From positions 1 to 61,314 of the forward strand of contig JAEYPA010000096.1 of assembly GCA_023411225.1 (NCBI GenBank): a DNA stretch of 61,314 bases, given 5' to 3'. The position numbers and the translations under genes are program-made. Positions 16,613-25,138 of the stretch are shown here, piece by piece. Every line of letters starts with the position of its first letter. Position 1 is the stretch's first letter. The notes under the pieces were generated by a model, which was given only the letters and a program-made list of their open reading frames with translations, did not search any database and was not told the DNA's origin. This stretch comes from Bacillota bacterium. Its GTDB lineage: Bacteria; Bacillota; Clostridia; Lachnospirales; Lachnospiraceae.

Positions 16613-17368
16613 TTACTTTAGCATAGATTGTCTACTTTTGCAATAACTTTTTTCTTTGTCCGTTAAATTAGCCTTTTCTAACAAATCCGGCCGTTTATTT
16701 ATGGTACGGTCTATGGATTGAGTTCTTCTCCATTTCTCAATATTACTGTGATGGCCAGACAAAAGGACCTCCGGAACCTTCTTTCCATGGAATTCATCCG
16801 GTCTGGTATATTGAGGATACTCTAAAAGGTTATCAGAAAATGTTTCTGTTTCGGCGGAAACATCATTATTTAATACACCTGGTACTAGTCTGGAGATAGC
16901 ATCCATAATTACCAGAGAAGGTAATTCACCACCGGTAAGCACATAGTCTCCAATTGAGATTTCATCTGTTACGATTTCTTCCAGCACACGTTCATCAATA
17001 CCTTCATAATGACCACATAAAAAAATCAGATTGTCTTCTTTGGCAAGCTCTTCTGCCGTGGCTTGGTTAAAGAGCTTTCCCTGTGGGGTCAGATAAATAA
17101 CTCTAGGATTTACTTGTTCCTTATTATCTTTTAGAATCAGATTTTTAGCTGCTTCATAGGAACTATATACCGGACCTGGCTGCATAACCATGCCAGCACC
17201 TCCACCATAAGGATAATCGTCCACCTTCATATGCTTATTTTCAGAAAAATCACGGATATTAATAGTGGTCAGAGTGAGAAGTTCTCTCTCTAAAGCTCTT
17301 TTTGTAATGCTAGTATTAAAGCCCTGTTCAATCATTTCCGGAAACAGGGTAAGCACATAATAATTCAT
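16613..17368 (-). CDS. trmD: tRNA (guanine-37-N1)-methyltransferase
   Basis: TrmD methylates N1 of guanosine 37 next to the anticodon, which prevents frameshifting. This 251-residue SPOUT-type enzyme carries the trefoil-knot SAM-binding elements: the FLCGHYEGIDERV segment, GDYVLTGGELP and the following PGVLNN region, plus the C-terminal LLSGHHSNIEKWRR segment. It starts at ATG with GAGGAG upstream and lies 17 bases after rimM. Confidence 0.97.
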   Translation of the reverse strand: MNYYVLTLFPEMIEQGFNTSITKRALERELLTLTTINIRDFSENKHMKVDDYPYGGGAGMVMQPGPVYSSYEAAKNLILKDNKEQVNPRVIYLTPQGKLFNQATAEELAKEDNLIFLCGHYEGIDERVLEEIVTDEISIGDYVLTGGELPSLVIMDAISRLVPGVLNNDVSAETETFSDNLLEYPQYTRPDEFHGKKVPEVLLSGHHSNIEKWRRTQSIDRTINKRPDLLEKANLTDKEKSYCKSRQSMLK

Positions 17369-17385
17369 ATTAACTCCTCTTAATA

Positions 17386-17895
17386 CTAATCCAATAGCCC
17401 GGGAAGAATGTGTGCTATTATAGTTTTATTTTCAATATCCACAGATTTTATGCAGTCCTCAATATAAGGAAGTAGAATTTCCTCTTCTTCCTTTGTTTCT
17501 ACAACAAAGACATCATTGGCACCTGTGGAGATAACATCGGACAGTAATCCTAATTCCTCATCTTCATCGGTAATTACCTTGCAACCGATTAAATCAGCGA
17601 TAAAAAACTCATTTTCGTCTAGTGAAACTGCATTTTCACGGGTAACCAATAGATCACAGCCCTTATAACGTTCCATATCATTTATATTATTAAATTCCTT
17701 AAACTTTAGGATAACCATTTGCTTAAAGAACTTTACACTGGCAATGTTAAGGTCTTTTTTTTCTTTTCCAGTATCTAGGATAATTTGTTTTAAGTTCTTA
17801 AAGCGACTGATATCGTCAGTTGTTGGATATACTTTCACTTCACCATGGATTCCATGGGTATTGGCAATAATACCTACACGTAGTAATGGTTCCAT
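17386..17895 (-). CDS. rimM: 16S rRNA processing protein RimM
   Basis: RimM binds ribosomal protein S19 and helps mature the 30S head. The 169-residue protein has an N-terminal RimM beta-barrel (GIIANTHGIHGEVKVYPTTDD near residues 8-28) and a C-terminal PRC barrel (FFIADLIGCKV onward). The ATG follows AAGGAG. It is conserved between the KH-domain gene and trmD. A hairpin between khpA and this gene (17919-17947) may reduce downstream transcription. Confidence 0.96.
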   Translation of the reverse strand: MEPLLRVGIIANTHGIHGEVKVYPTTDDISRFKNLKQIILDTGKEKKDLNIASVKFFKQMVILKFKEFNNINDMERYKGCDLLVTRENAVSLDENEFFIADLIGCKVITDEDEELGLLSDVISTGANDVFVVETKEEEEILLPYIEDCIKSVDIENKTIIAHILPGLLD

Positions 17896-17918
17896 ATTCT
17901 CTCCTTAACTTTGTAAAA

Positions 17919-17947
17919 GGACTGCAGTACAAAAAGCACTACAGCCC
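17919..17947 (-). terminator. possible attenuator between khpA and rimM
   Basis: Arms GGACTGCAGT (17919-17928) and ACTACAGCCC (17938-17947) pair over 10 positions with G-U wobbles. They are followed on the minus strand by only four T. It may act as a partial terminator inside the operon. Confidence 0.4.
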
Positions 17948-17953
17948 TCATTT

Positions 17954-18184
17954 TTATTGTTGAATCTCAACAATAACTTTCTTATCATCTTTAGCAGCAG
18001 CTGCTTTAACAACTGTACGAATGGCTTTTGCAATACGGCCTTGTTTGCCGATTACTTTACCCATATCGTCTGAAGATACTTTTAATTCAATTGTGATTGA
18101 ATTATCAGTTTCGTTTTCAGTAACTACAACTTCTTCAGGATGATCAACTAGTGACATAGCAATTACTTCAACTAATTCTTTCAT
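17954..18184 (-). CDS. khpA: KH-domain RNA-binding protein KhpA (YlqC)
   Basis: KhpA is a 76-residue RNA-binding protein built from one KH domain. The GxxG loop is visible as GKQG near residues 54-57. In other Firmicutes it works with KhpB and influences cell length and small-RNA biology. It lies between rpsP and rimM, its usual place. The ATG has GAGAGG a few bases upstream. Confidence 0.95.
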   Translation of the reverse strand: MKELVEVIAMSLVDHPEEVVVTENETDNSITIELKVSSDDMGKVIGKQGRIAKAIRTVVKAAAAKDDKKVIVEIQQ

Positions 18185-18277
18185 TACCTCTCACCTCGAC
18201 TTATATGATATAAGCAACGATAGGGAGTAAACAAAATTGAAACTGCAATAAAATCGAAACTAGTTACATGTTCCAAA

Positions 18278-18520
18278 TTAAAGGATACCAGCATTTTTAA
18301 ATAATTTGTTTACTGTATCAGTTGGTTGTGCACCATTTGCTAACCATTTCTTAGCTGCTTCTTCATTAATATTAAAAGCACTTGGCTCAACAGTTGGATC
18401 ATAAGTTCCAAGCTGATCAATGAATTTACCATCTCTTGGGGATCTGGAGTCAGCTACGATAATTCTATAGAAAGGAGCTTTCTTTTGTCCCATTCTTTTT
18501 AATCTAATTTTAACTGCCAT
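18278..18520 (-). CDS. rpsP: 30S ribosomal protein S16
   Basis: S16 is an early 30S assembly protein. The 80-residue product begins with the near-universal MAVKIRLKRMGQKKAPFYRI-type start and continues with VADSRSPRDGKFI. It is preceded by a strong AAGGAGG site. The gene follows ffh by 88 bases and precedes khpA. Confidence 0.98.
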   Translation of the reverse strand: MAVKIRLKRMGQKKAPFYRIIVADSRSPRDGKFIDQLGTYDPTVEPSAFNINEEAAKKWLANGAQPTDTVNKLFKNAGIL

Positions 18521-18608
18521 GATTTCACCTCCTTAGGTCGTTTGTGATATTACAACTTAATGTAATAAATATATATGAATTTGTTTTGAAAACAAATTAC
18601 AAACAGTA

Positions 18609-19955
18609 TTATAAGCCAAATGGAAGCTTAAAGCGTCCACGTTTAGCGGCTTTGCCAGACATCATTCCAGACATCTGCTTCATCATCTTCTTGCCCTGTT
18701 CGAATTGTTTCATCAGTTTATTCACATCACTGATGTCCACTCCAGCACCTTTAGCAATTCGTTTCTTTCTAGATGGATTGATTATTGCAGGATTGGCTCT
18801 CTCCTCCTTAGTCATGGAATGTATCATAGCTTCTACACCGGAAAAAGCATTCTCATCAATCTCTACATTCTTCATCTGACTTCCCATTCCAGGTAACATA
18901 CTGAGAATATCATTGATACCACCCATATTCTTAATCTGTTGCATCTGCTCCAGATAGTCATTGAAATCAAACTCTGCCTTGCGAAGCTTTTTCTCCATTT
19001 CTTTAGCTTTGTCTTCATCTATCTCAGCCTGAGCTTTGTCTATTAAAGTTAAGATATCACCCATACCAAGGATTCTAGAAGCCATACGGTCTGGGTAAAA
19101 CTGTTCTAGGTCAGAAAGCTTTTCACCCATACCAACATAGAGAATTGGTTTGCCTGTTACAGCTTTGATGGAAAGTGCTGCACCACCTCTGGTATCACCA
19201 TCTAACTTGGTAAGGATTACACCATCAATGCCGATTTTCTCATTGAAAGTTTCAGCTACATTAACAGCATCCTGTCCAGTCATGGCATCAACAACCAGTA
19301 AAGACTGGTTAACCTCTATATTTTCTTTGATTTCAATTAACTCATTCATCATGTCTTCATCTATATGAAGACGTCCTGCGGTATCTAAAATCACCACATT
19401 GTTGCCATTCTTATGAGCATGCTCAAGAGCAGCTTTTGCAATATTAACAGGCTTGTGATTGGTTCCCATTGAAAAGACTGGAACACCCTGCTTCTCCCCG
19501 TTAATCTGTAACTGGTCAATAGCAGCCGGACGATAGATGTCACAGGCAACTAAAAGAGGTTTTCTACCTTTCTGCTTCAGTTTTCCTGCTATCTTAGCGG
19601 TAGTGGTTGTCTTACCGGCACCTTGAAGACCACACATCAATATTACGGTAATCTCCTGAGTAGGCTTTAGGGCAATCTCTGTTGTCTCAGAGCCCATAAG
19701 CTTAACCATTTCCTCATTTACAATTTTAACTACCATCTGACCTGGAGTAAGACTTGTCATTACTTCCTGTCCAATGGCACGTTCTTGAACTGCTTTTATG
19801 AAGTTCTTAACGACTTTAAAATTAACATCTGCTTCTAATAAAGCCATCTTAACTTCTTTTAAGGCTGCCTTTACGTCTGCTTCTGACAATTTACCTTTAC
19901 CGCGTAAATTCTTAAATACATTCTGTAGTTTATCGGTTAAGCTATCAAATGCCAA
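18609..19955 (-). CDS. ffh: signal recognition particle protein Ffh
   Basis: Ffh is the GTPase subunit of the signal recognition particle; it binds signal sequences and 4.5S/6S RNA and docks with FtsY. The 448-residue protein has an N domain, a P-loop GLQGAGKTT at 109-117, DTAGRL and TKLDGD elements, and a methionine-rich M domain ending in the KRGRFKLPFGL-type tail. The start is TTG (19953-19955), placed 9 bases after GGGAGG; no ATG fits. It follows ylxM by 17 bases. Its receptor FtsY is also in this window at 53 kb. Confidence 0.97.
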   Translation of the reverse strand: MAFDSLTDKLQNVFKNLRGKGKLSEADVKAALKEVKMALLEADVNFKVVKNFIKAVQERAIGQEVMTSLTPGQMVVKIVNEEMVKLMGSETTEIALKPTQEITVILMCGLQGAGKTTTTAKIAGKLKQKGRKPLLVACDIYRPAAIDQLQINGEKQGVPVFSMGTNHKPVNIAKAALEHAHKNGNNVVILDTAGRLHIDEDMMNELIEIKENIEVNQSLLVVDAMTGQDAVNVAETFNEKIGIDGVILTKLDGDTRGGAALSIKAVTGKPILYVGMGEKLSDLEQFYPDRMASRILGMGDILTLIDKAQAEIDEDKAKEMEKKLRKAEFDFNDYLEQMQQIKNMGGINDILSMLPGMGSQMKNVEIDENAFSGVEAMIHSMTKEERANPAIINPSRKKRIAKGAGVDISDVNKLMKQFEQGKKMMKQMSGMMSGKAAKRGRFKLPFGL

Positions 19956-19972
19956 ATTAACATACCTCCCGT

Positions 19973-20374
19973 TTAAAATTCATCTAATATCTGGTATGAT
20001 AACGTCTCAATCTCATGAATCTGAGCGAGATCTCCATGATTAATAATATCTTTTGCAATTCTATTAATATCATTAACGCGTTCCTTAGTATTATTAAACT
20101 TCTTGATAAGACAAAGTTTACTCTCATATTCGCTGAGTTGTTTGCTACATCGTTTAATAATATCATAAACGCCCTGTCTGCTAATGTCCTTTTGTGATGC
20201 TATCTCACTGAGAGATAAATCATTGAGAACATAATCCTCAAATATCTCCCTTTGGTGATCCTTTAATAAGGCACCATAAAAATCATATAATAAAGATAAT
20301 TCATAAAGCTGGTCTAGCTTGGTTGCTTTCCCGGATTCATCCTTGGAATTATCAATCGCATATGTCTTTGTCAT
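19973..20374 (-). CDS. ylxM: YlxM-family helix-turn-helix protein
   Basis: YlxM is a small DNA-binding-like protein that always precedes ffh in Firmicutes and is thought to modulate SRP. The 133-residue product contains a sigma-factor region-4-like helix-turn-helix around LSLSEIASQKDISRQGVYDII (residues about 54-74). I place the start at the ATG at 20374, preceded by AGGTGG. The frame stays open for 23 more codons, but these run into the promoter at 20415-20443. It is the first gene of the SRP/ribosome operon. Confidence 0.93.
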   Translation of the reverse strand: MTKTYAIDNSKDESGKATKLDQLYELSLLYDFYGALLKDHQREIFEDYVLNDLSLSEIASQKDISRQGVYDIIKRCSKQLSEYESKLCLIKKFNNTKERVNDINRIAKDIINHGDLAQIHEIETLSYQILDEF

Positions 20375-20414
20375 AAGATTCACCACCTGTAAAGGTTTTT
20401 TCTTTACAGGACAT

Positions 20415-20443
20415 AGTATAGTATAGGTTAATAGGAATGTCAA
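20415..20443 (-). promoter_or_regulatory. sigma-A promoter of the ylxM-ffh-rpsP-rplS operon
   Basis: On the minus strand TTGACA (20438-20443) is followed after 17 bases by TATACT (20415-20420). The ylxM start codon is about 35 bases downstream of the predicted transcription start. Confidence 0.7.
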
Positions 20444-20644
20444 TAAAAAATTGTTTGATTTGTTTGAAAAATTTTGTTAAAGAATACATCTAAAGCTGGC
20501 ATGCAATATACGAAGGACTATACATAAGAACATGTATGAAAAGGCGTAGAAACTAACCATTTAGCTATATCTCTATCAATGAAGAAATAACTGAGTAACT
20601 AAATTACATAGAAAGGAAAATATTCTATACATAATGGTAATACA

Positions 20645-20653
20645 TGGTATAAT
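20645..20653 (+). promoter_or_regulatory. extended -10 promoter for the small membrane ORF
   Basis: TGG followed directly by TATAAT (20648-20653) is an extended -10 element. No good -35 box lies at the right distance. The ORF starts 36 bases after the box. Confidence 0.45.
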
Positions 20654-20689
20654 AGAGTTGAGTTTATCTATAAAATGGAGTGAGGTAAA

Positions 20690-20983
20690 ATGACAATCAA
20701 TAAGCAGGATATTAAACTATATATAAAAACGGGAAATTTAAATAGAAAATTTTATCAACTTGCTTTGATAATTATCTTGATTCCAATATTCATAGTTTTG
20801 ATTACAGATGATCCTTTTGATGCCTCTTTTAGCAACATAATTATATCCATATCATATGTTTTTGTAATAATAGGACAATCACTTACATTACTTAAATTGA
20901 AAAAAGGAGATATCACTATTCCTATACATATTATTTTTTGGTTAACCATTATATGGGGATTTATAGAACGTATGTTAAGGTAA
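20690..20983 (+). CDS. small membrane protein of unknown function
   Basis: This 97-residue protein has about three hydrophobic segments (about 22-39, 47-67 and 76-94) and short charged ends, so it is predicted to sit in the membrane. I recognise no family. The ATG at 20690 follows GGAGTGAGG at normal spacing and an extended -10 box lies upstream, which supports expression. It is one of very few plus-strand genes here and stands between two large minus-strand operons. Confidence 0.65.
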   Translation: MTINKQDIKLYIKTGNLNRKFYQLALIIILIPIFIVLITDDPFDASFSNIIISISYVFVIIGQSLTLLKLKKGDITIPIHIIFWLTIIWGFIERMLR

Positions 20984-21041
20984 TTGCAATTAATAATATT
21001 ACATATTAAGTCAATGAAATTTAGATTAAATACTAACTACT

Positions 21042-21260
21042 AGGAGGGATTGTTTTGGAGCTAGTAGACCTTGTAATAAGTCGGCTGCTTACCATGAAGT
21101 TACAGTAGTATTTGGCCTCTTAGGAATTGTATGTTTATTATTTACCATTCGGACCATATCTTCTTGGTTATGGATAGACTATATAATAGGAGTATTCATA
21201 GTAATTGAAATCATTTACGTGATTACAGTTAGTATAAAATCTGAAATTAACAATAAGTAA
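21042..21260 (+). pseudogene. interrupted small membrane ORF
   Basis: A very good AGGAGGG site (21042-21048) stands 7 bases before a TTG at 21055. That frame ends at a TAG after 17 codons (21106-21108). The -1 frame is open across the same stretch and continues to a TAA at 21258-21260, encoding a hydrophobic peptide with two membrane-like segments (FGLLGIVCLLF and IIGVFIVIEIIYVITV). That frame has no start codon of its own near the ribosome-binding site. The simplest reading is a one-base indel in a gene of about 65-70 codons. It could be a remnant of a holin-like or other small membrane protein; I cannot assign a family. Confidence 0.45.
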
Positions 21261-21277
21261 TATTTTCAATATAAAGC

Positions 21278-21320
21278 AAAACAGAAGTGTTGCTATGGAT
21301 TCCAACAACACTTCTGTTTT
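21278..21320. terminator. bidirectional terminator
   Basis: A perfect 15-base inverted repeat (21278-21292 and 21306-21320, loop 13) carries runs of A and T at its ends, with TTTTTT on the plus strand and TTTTG then T-rich sequence on the minus strand. It lies between the convergent small plus-strand ORF and the oadA-like gene and can serve both. Confidence 0.8.
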
Positions 21321-21339
21321 TTATTATACTTCTACCCTC

Positions 21340-22752
21340 TTACACTGGATATGCCTTATTCTCAGTATCGGCAACAGACTGATCTATCTTAGTCTGTTGT
21401 GCTTGTCTGTATTTGAAGAAATCAGTTGCAACCTGTGGGAACAGAGCATAAGAAAGTACATCTTCATCCTGCTGTTTCCACTGCTTCATTTCCGCTTCCA
21501 GTTTTGCCAACTGTGGCTCAATTAAATCTGCCGGGCGGCAGGTAATTGGCGTAGCATCACCGATACATTTTTTTTGTACTTCAGGATTAAATGGTTTTAC
21601 AGTTTGGCCAAATTCACCGGATAATAATTTCTTGGATTCCTTGGTCACCATTTTATATCTTTCTCCACTTACTACATTCAGCACAGCCTGTGTACCAACA
21701 ATCTGGGAAGATGGAGTAACTAGAGGTGGTTCGCCAAAGTCCTTACGAACTCTTGGAACTTCCTCAAGAACTTCTTGGAATTTGTCTTCCTGCTTCATAT
21801 CCTTTAACTGGGATACCAGGTTGGAAAGCATACCACCTGGAACCTGATACATTAAAGTCTTAATATTAACCCCAAGAACCTTTGTATTCATTAGTCCACT
21901 AGAAAGAGCTTCTTCTCTTAATGGACGGAAGTGTTCTGCAATTTCAGCTAAGAGATTTTGATCGTAACCGGTATCATATGGAGTTCCTCTGAAAGTCTCC
22001 ACCATAACCTCAGTGGCTGGTTGGCTGGTACCAAGCGCAAATGGACTCATAGCAGTATCAATAATATCACAGCCTGCTTCTACAGCCTTTAAGTAGGTCA
22101 TGGAAGCAACACCGGAAGTATAATGAGTATGAAGGTCAATTGGAATGCTTACGGATTCTTTTAAGGCTGTTACAAGCTCTGTTGCCTTATATGGAGTAAG
22201 TAAGCCTGCCATATCCTTAATACATAAGGATTTTGCACCCATCTCTTCGATTTCTTTCGCAATGTTTTTCCAGTAGTCTAGGGTATAAGCATCCCCAAGA
22301 GTATAGCTTAGTGCGATCTGTGCATGACCATTTTCCTTGTTGGCAGCCTTTACAGCTGTCTGAAGGTTACGAACATCATTTAAACAGTCAAAGATACGAA
22401 TGATATCAATACCATTTGCAATGGATTTCTGAACAAAATATTCTACTACATCATCTGCATAGTGATTATAGCCTAAGATATTCTGTCCACGGAACAACAT
22501 CTGTAATTTAGTGTTTTTAAACCCAGCTCTTAATTTTCTCAGTCTTTCCCAAGGATCCTCCTTTAAGAAACGAAGACATGAATCAAAAGTTGCTCCACCC
22601 CAACACTCTACAGAATGATAGCCTACTTTATCCATCTTGTCGATAATAGGGAGCATCTGATCAGTGGTCATACGGGTTGCAATTAAAGACTGATGAGCAT
22701 CACGTAATATAGTCTCTGTTATTTTAACAGGTTTTTTTTCTAGCTCTGCCAT
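21340..22752 (-). CDS. oadA: oxaloacetate decarboxylase alpha-type carboxyltransferase
   Basis: The 470-residue protein belongs to the pyruvate/oxaloacetate carboxyltransferase family (oxaloacetate decarboxylase alpha, transcarboxylase 5S, pyruvate carboxylase B). It moves the carboxyl group between oxaloacetate and biotin. Metal-binding residues lie in RDAHQS (about 17-22) and DLHTH (about 207-211). There is no biotin domain at the C-terminus; biotin is on the separate 119-residue protein of this operon. The ATG follows GGAGG. It is the last gene of the operon and is followed by a strong terminator. Confidence 0.93.
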   Translation of the reverse strand: MAELEKKPVKITETILRDAHQSLIATRMTTDQMLPIIDKMDKVGYHSVECWGGATFDSCLRFLKEDPWERLRKLRAGFKNTKLQMLFRGQNILGYNHYADDVVEYFVQKSIANGIDIIRIFDCLNDVRNLQTAVKAANKENGHAQIALSYTLGDAYTLDYWKNIAKEIEEMGAKSLCIKDMAGLLTPYKATELVTALKESVSIPIDLHTHYTSGVASMTYLKAVEAGCDIIDTAMSPFALGTSQPATEVMVETFRGTPYDTGYDQNLLAEIAEHFRPLREEALSSGLMNTKVLGVNIKTLMYQVPGGMLSNLVSQLKDMKQEDKFQEVLEEVPRVRKDFGEPPLVTPSSQIVGTQAVLNVVSGERYKMVTKESKKLLSGEFGQTVKPFNPEVQKKCIGDATPITCRPADLIEPQLAKLEAEMKQWKQQDEDVLSYALFPQVATDFFKYRQAQQTKIDQSVADTENKAYPV

Positions 22753-22849
22753 TACTTAACCTCCTGTAAATCAATATTTTAATATTCTACCTATGTAGAA
22801 TTCTACGTTTTAAACAAAATCTATGTTATATCATCTTTCCAAATAAGTT

Positions 22850-23974
22850 CTATACCCCAAAGATAGCCATGAATACACCGGCAGCTACGGCTGTACCGAT
22901 TACACCGGCAACGTTTGGTCCCATGGCATGCATCAGAAGGAAGTTGGTTGGATCTGCCTCTGAACCGACCTTCTGGGATACACGGGCCGCCATAGGTACA
23001 GCGGATACACCGGCGGAACCGATTAATGGGTTAACCTTACCATGAGTAATTTTACACATTAATTTACCAAATAGTACTCCGGCTGCTGTTCCGAATGCGA
23101 AAGCAATCAGACCTAAGGCTACAATCTCAAGGGTTGTAATCTTTAAGAAGGCTTCTGCACTGGTAGTTGCACCAACAGAGGTACCTAGTAGGATAACAAC
23201 GATATACATCAAAGCATTGCTTGCAGTTTCTGTTAACTGTTTTACAACGCCGGATTCTCTGAACAGGTTACCAAGCATTAACATACCAACTAATGGAGCC
23301 GTGGAAGGAAGAATTGCTACTACTACAACAGTAACAACAATTGGGAACAGAATTCTTTCCAGCTTTGAAACTGGTCTTAATTGTTCCATCTTGATTTCAC
23401 GCTCTTTCTTCGTTGTTAATAGCTTCATAATTGGTGGCTGAATAATTGGTACTAATGACATATAAGAATAGGCTGCCACGGCAATAGGTCCCATGTATTC
23501 GGTCTGTCCAAGCTTACCAGCAAGGAAGATGGAGGTTGGTCCATCTGCTCCACCAATGATGGAAATGGCTGCGGCAGCTTTATCACCGAAGCCAAATAAA
23601 ATGGCAATTAGATAAGCTGCAAAGATACCAAACTGAGCTGCAGCACCTAATAAGAAACTCTTAGGATTGGCAATCAGTGGACCGAAGTCTGTCATGGCAC
23701 CAACACCCATAAAGATCAGGGATGGTAGGATACTCCATTCATCTAATAGATAGAAATAATGCAGCAACCCATTTTCGCTCATAATATCCGGATACATGTT
23801 TACTAATAACATACCAAATGAGATTGGCACCAAAAGGAGTGGTTCATATTCTTTTTTGATAGCTAGGAACATGAAGAAAAGAGCAACAAAAATCATCAAC
23901 AGGTTACCCCATGTGAGATTTAAAAATGCCGTTTGTTCAATTAAATTCCCTAGCGTAGATAATACGTAATCCAT
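22850..23974 (-). CDS. oadB: Na+-translocating decarboxylase beta subunit
   Basis: This is the integral membrane subunit that decarboxylates carboxybiotin and pumps sodium ions outward. The 374-residue protein has many hydrophobic helices. It carries the conserved IIGGADGPTSIFLAGKLG region, whose Asp is the key ion-coupling residue in the Klebsiella enzyme, and the NPLIGSAGVSAVPMAARVSQK segment near the C-terminus. It lies between the biotin carrier gene and oadA. Confidence 0.95.
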   Translation of the reverse strand: MDYVLSTLGNLIEQTAFLNLTWGNLLMIFVALFFMFLAIKKEYEPLLLVPISFGMLLVNMYPDIMSENGLLHYFYLLDEWSILPSLIFMGVGAMTDFGPLIANPKSFLLGAAAQFGIFAAYLIAILFGFGDKAAAAISIIGGADGPTSIFLAGKLGQTEYMGPIAVAAYSYMSLVPIIQPPIMKLLTTKKEREIKMEQLRPVSKLERILFPIVVTVVVVAILPSTAPLVGMLMLGNLFRESGVVKQLTETASNALMYIVVILLGTSVGATTSAEAFLKITTLEIVALGLIAFAFGTAAGVLFGKLMCKITHGKVNPLIGSAGVSAVPMAARVSQKVGSEADPTNFLLMHAMGPNVAGVIGTAVAAGVFMAIFGV

Positions 23975-23996
23975 CTAGTTCATCCTCCCTGCGTTA

Positions 23997-24356
23997 CTAG
24001 TTTAAAGTAGCTAACACATCTCCTGCTTCTACAGAATCTCCTGTTGCTACACTTATGCTTGCAATTGTTCCATCTTCTGGCGCAACTACTTCATTTTCCA
24101 TTTTCATTGCTTCTAAGATAAAGATTACTTCACCCTTCTTTACAGCCTGTCCCACACTTGCTTTTACACCAAGGATCTTACCAGGCATTGGAGAAGTTAC
24201 TTTTACTTTGCCAGCACCTGCTGTTGCGGCTTTTTTTACAGGAGCTTTTGGAGCAGCTGTGATTGGTGCTACTGGAGTGGAAACCTCTCCTGCAGAACCC
24301 TCTTCTACAGTTACGTTATATACATTTCCGTTTACGGTAATTGTGTAATTTTTCAT
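23997..24356 (-). CDS. biotin carboxyl carrier protein of the decarboxylase
   Basis: This 119-residue protein carries the biotin that shuttles CO2 between carboxyltransferases and the membrane pump. The biotin-attachment motif EAMKMEN places the modified lysine at residue 85. The middle is an Ala/Pro-rich linker (about 25-50) typical of such carriers. The ATG has GGAGG upstream. It is shared by the two carboxyltransferases of the operon, or so the gene set suggests. Confidence 0.95.
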   Translation of the reverse strand: MKNYTITVNGNVYNVTVEEGSAGEVSTPVAPITAAPKAPVKKAATAGAGKVKVTSPMPGKILGVKASVGQAVKKGEVIFILEAMKMENEVVAPEDGTIASISVATGDSVEAGDVLATLN

Positions 24357-24385
24357 ATAAAATGTCCTCCTTTAATCATTGAGAA

Positions 24386-25123
24386 TTATGCATTCTTCCA
24401 TTTTTTGTTTGCTTTACGAATTGAGCGAACTACCAGACCATCCTCTGGAGCTTTATCTTTGTAACTTGCCATAATAGCCGCTGTAATAACTGCTACTAAT
24501 TCACTATCATCAACCAATTCGTCTTCCTCTGGGAGATCTATTGTCTCTGTAATAGCTATAGGTTCAGCTTTCTTTTCTCTAACTAATAGCTTAGGAACAT
24601 ATTTTAACAATGCAATGATGAAGGAAATGAAAATCAGTACAATAAATACGGTTCCCATACCCATTACAGTATTTAATAATGCTTTTAACATCTTTTGTCC
24701 TAAGGTACGATATATTTCTGATGAAAAGTTTGTAAGTTGGCCCTTTTTGTCGAAGTTACACTTCATTACTACTGTTTCATCGGAATATATCAAATTCAAC
24801 TCTACACTGGCTGTGTCACCGGAAATGATAGTATCGGTAACAGTAGTGTTTTTATATCCACTCAGATCTTTGGTGGTATCATAGAAAGATTTGTAGGAAC
24901 TGGCAATATCCTCTCCATATTTAGAAGAAAAATCTGCATAAATATCTTCATTCGCTATTTGAGAAAGACTTTCTTCCGCTGCAAGATTTTCAGCAAGTGA
25001 TTGTGCACTGCTACTAAGGGTGGCTTCATCAAAGTCAACCGGCTTTGTATTATCAGCCTTTCCACATGCAGTTGCACCTAACATTACCAGCACCAAACAT
25101 AATACTAAGTATATTTTTTTCAT
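24386..25123 (-). CDS. lipoprotein-OadG fusion (decarboxylase gamma-type subunit)
   Basis: The 245-residue protein has two parts. Residues 1-140 start with a lipoprotein-type signal (GATAC, lipid-linked Cys20 likely) and a small extracytoplasmic domain resembling DUF3887-like domains. Residues about 145-245 have one membrane helix (about 154-176) and a cytoplasmic tail ending in a basic VVRSIRKANKKWKN stretch, as in OadG/gamma subunits that hold the decarboxylase complex together. OadG proteins are normally only about 80-130 residues, so this is a fusion or extension. It lies between the MmdA-like and biotin-carrier genes. Confidence 0.82.
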   Translation of the reverse strand: MKKIYLVLCLVLVMLGATACGKADNTKPVDFDEATLSSSAQSLAENLAAEESLSQIANEDIYADFSSKYGEDIASSYKSFYDTTKDLSGYKNTTVTDTIISGDTASVELNLIYSDETVVMKCNFDKKGQLTNFSSEIYRTLGQKMLKALLNTVMGMGTVFIVLIFISFIIALLKYVPKLLVREKKAEPIAITETIDLPEEDELVDDSELVAVITAAIMASYKDKAPEDGLVVRSIRKANKKWKNA

Positions 25124-25138
25124 ATATGTCTCACCTCA

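Larger units (their letters stand above)
20375..20689. other. 315-base intergenic region between ylxM and a plus-strand ORF
   Basis: This gap holds the ylxM operon promoter on the minus strand at 20415-20443 and an extended -10 box on the plus strand at 20648. I see no gene, tRNA or clear terminator in the rest, which is AT-rich. Confidence 0.6.

Noticed and set aside
20375..20443. An N-terminal extension of YlxM of 23 codons
   Set aside because: The extra codons lie on the sigma-A promoter (20415-20443) and the hydrophobic extension is not a YlxM feature. AGGTGG precedes the ATG at 20374.
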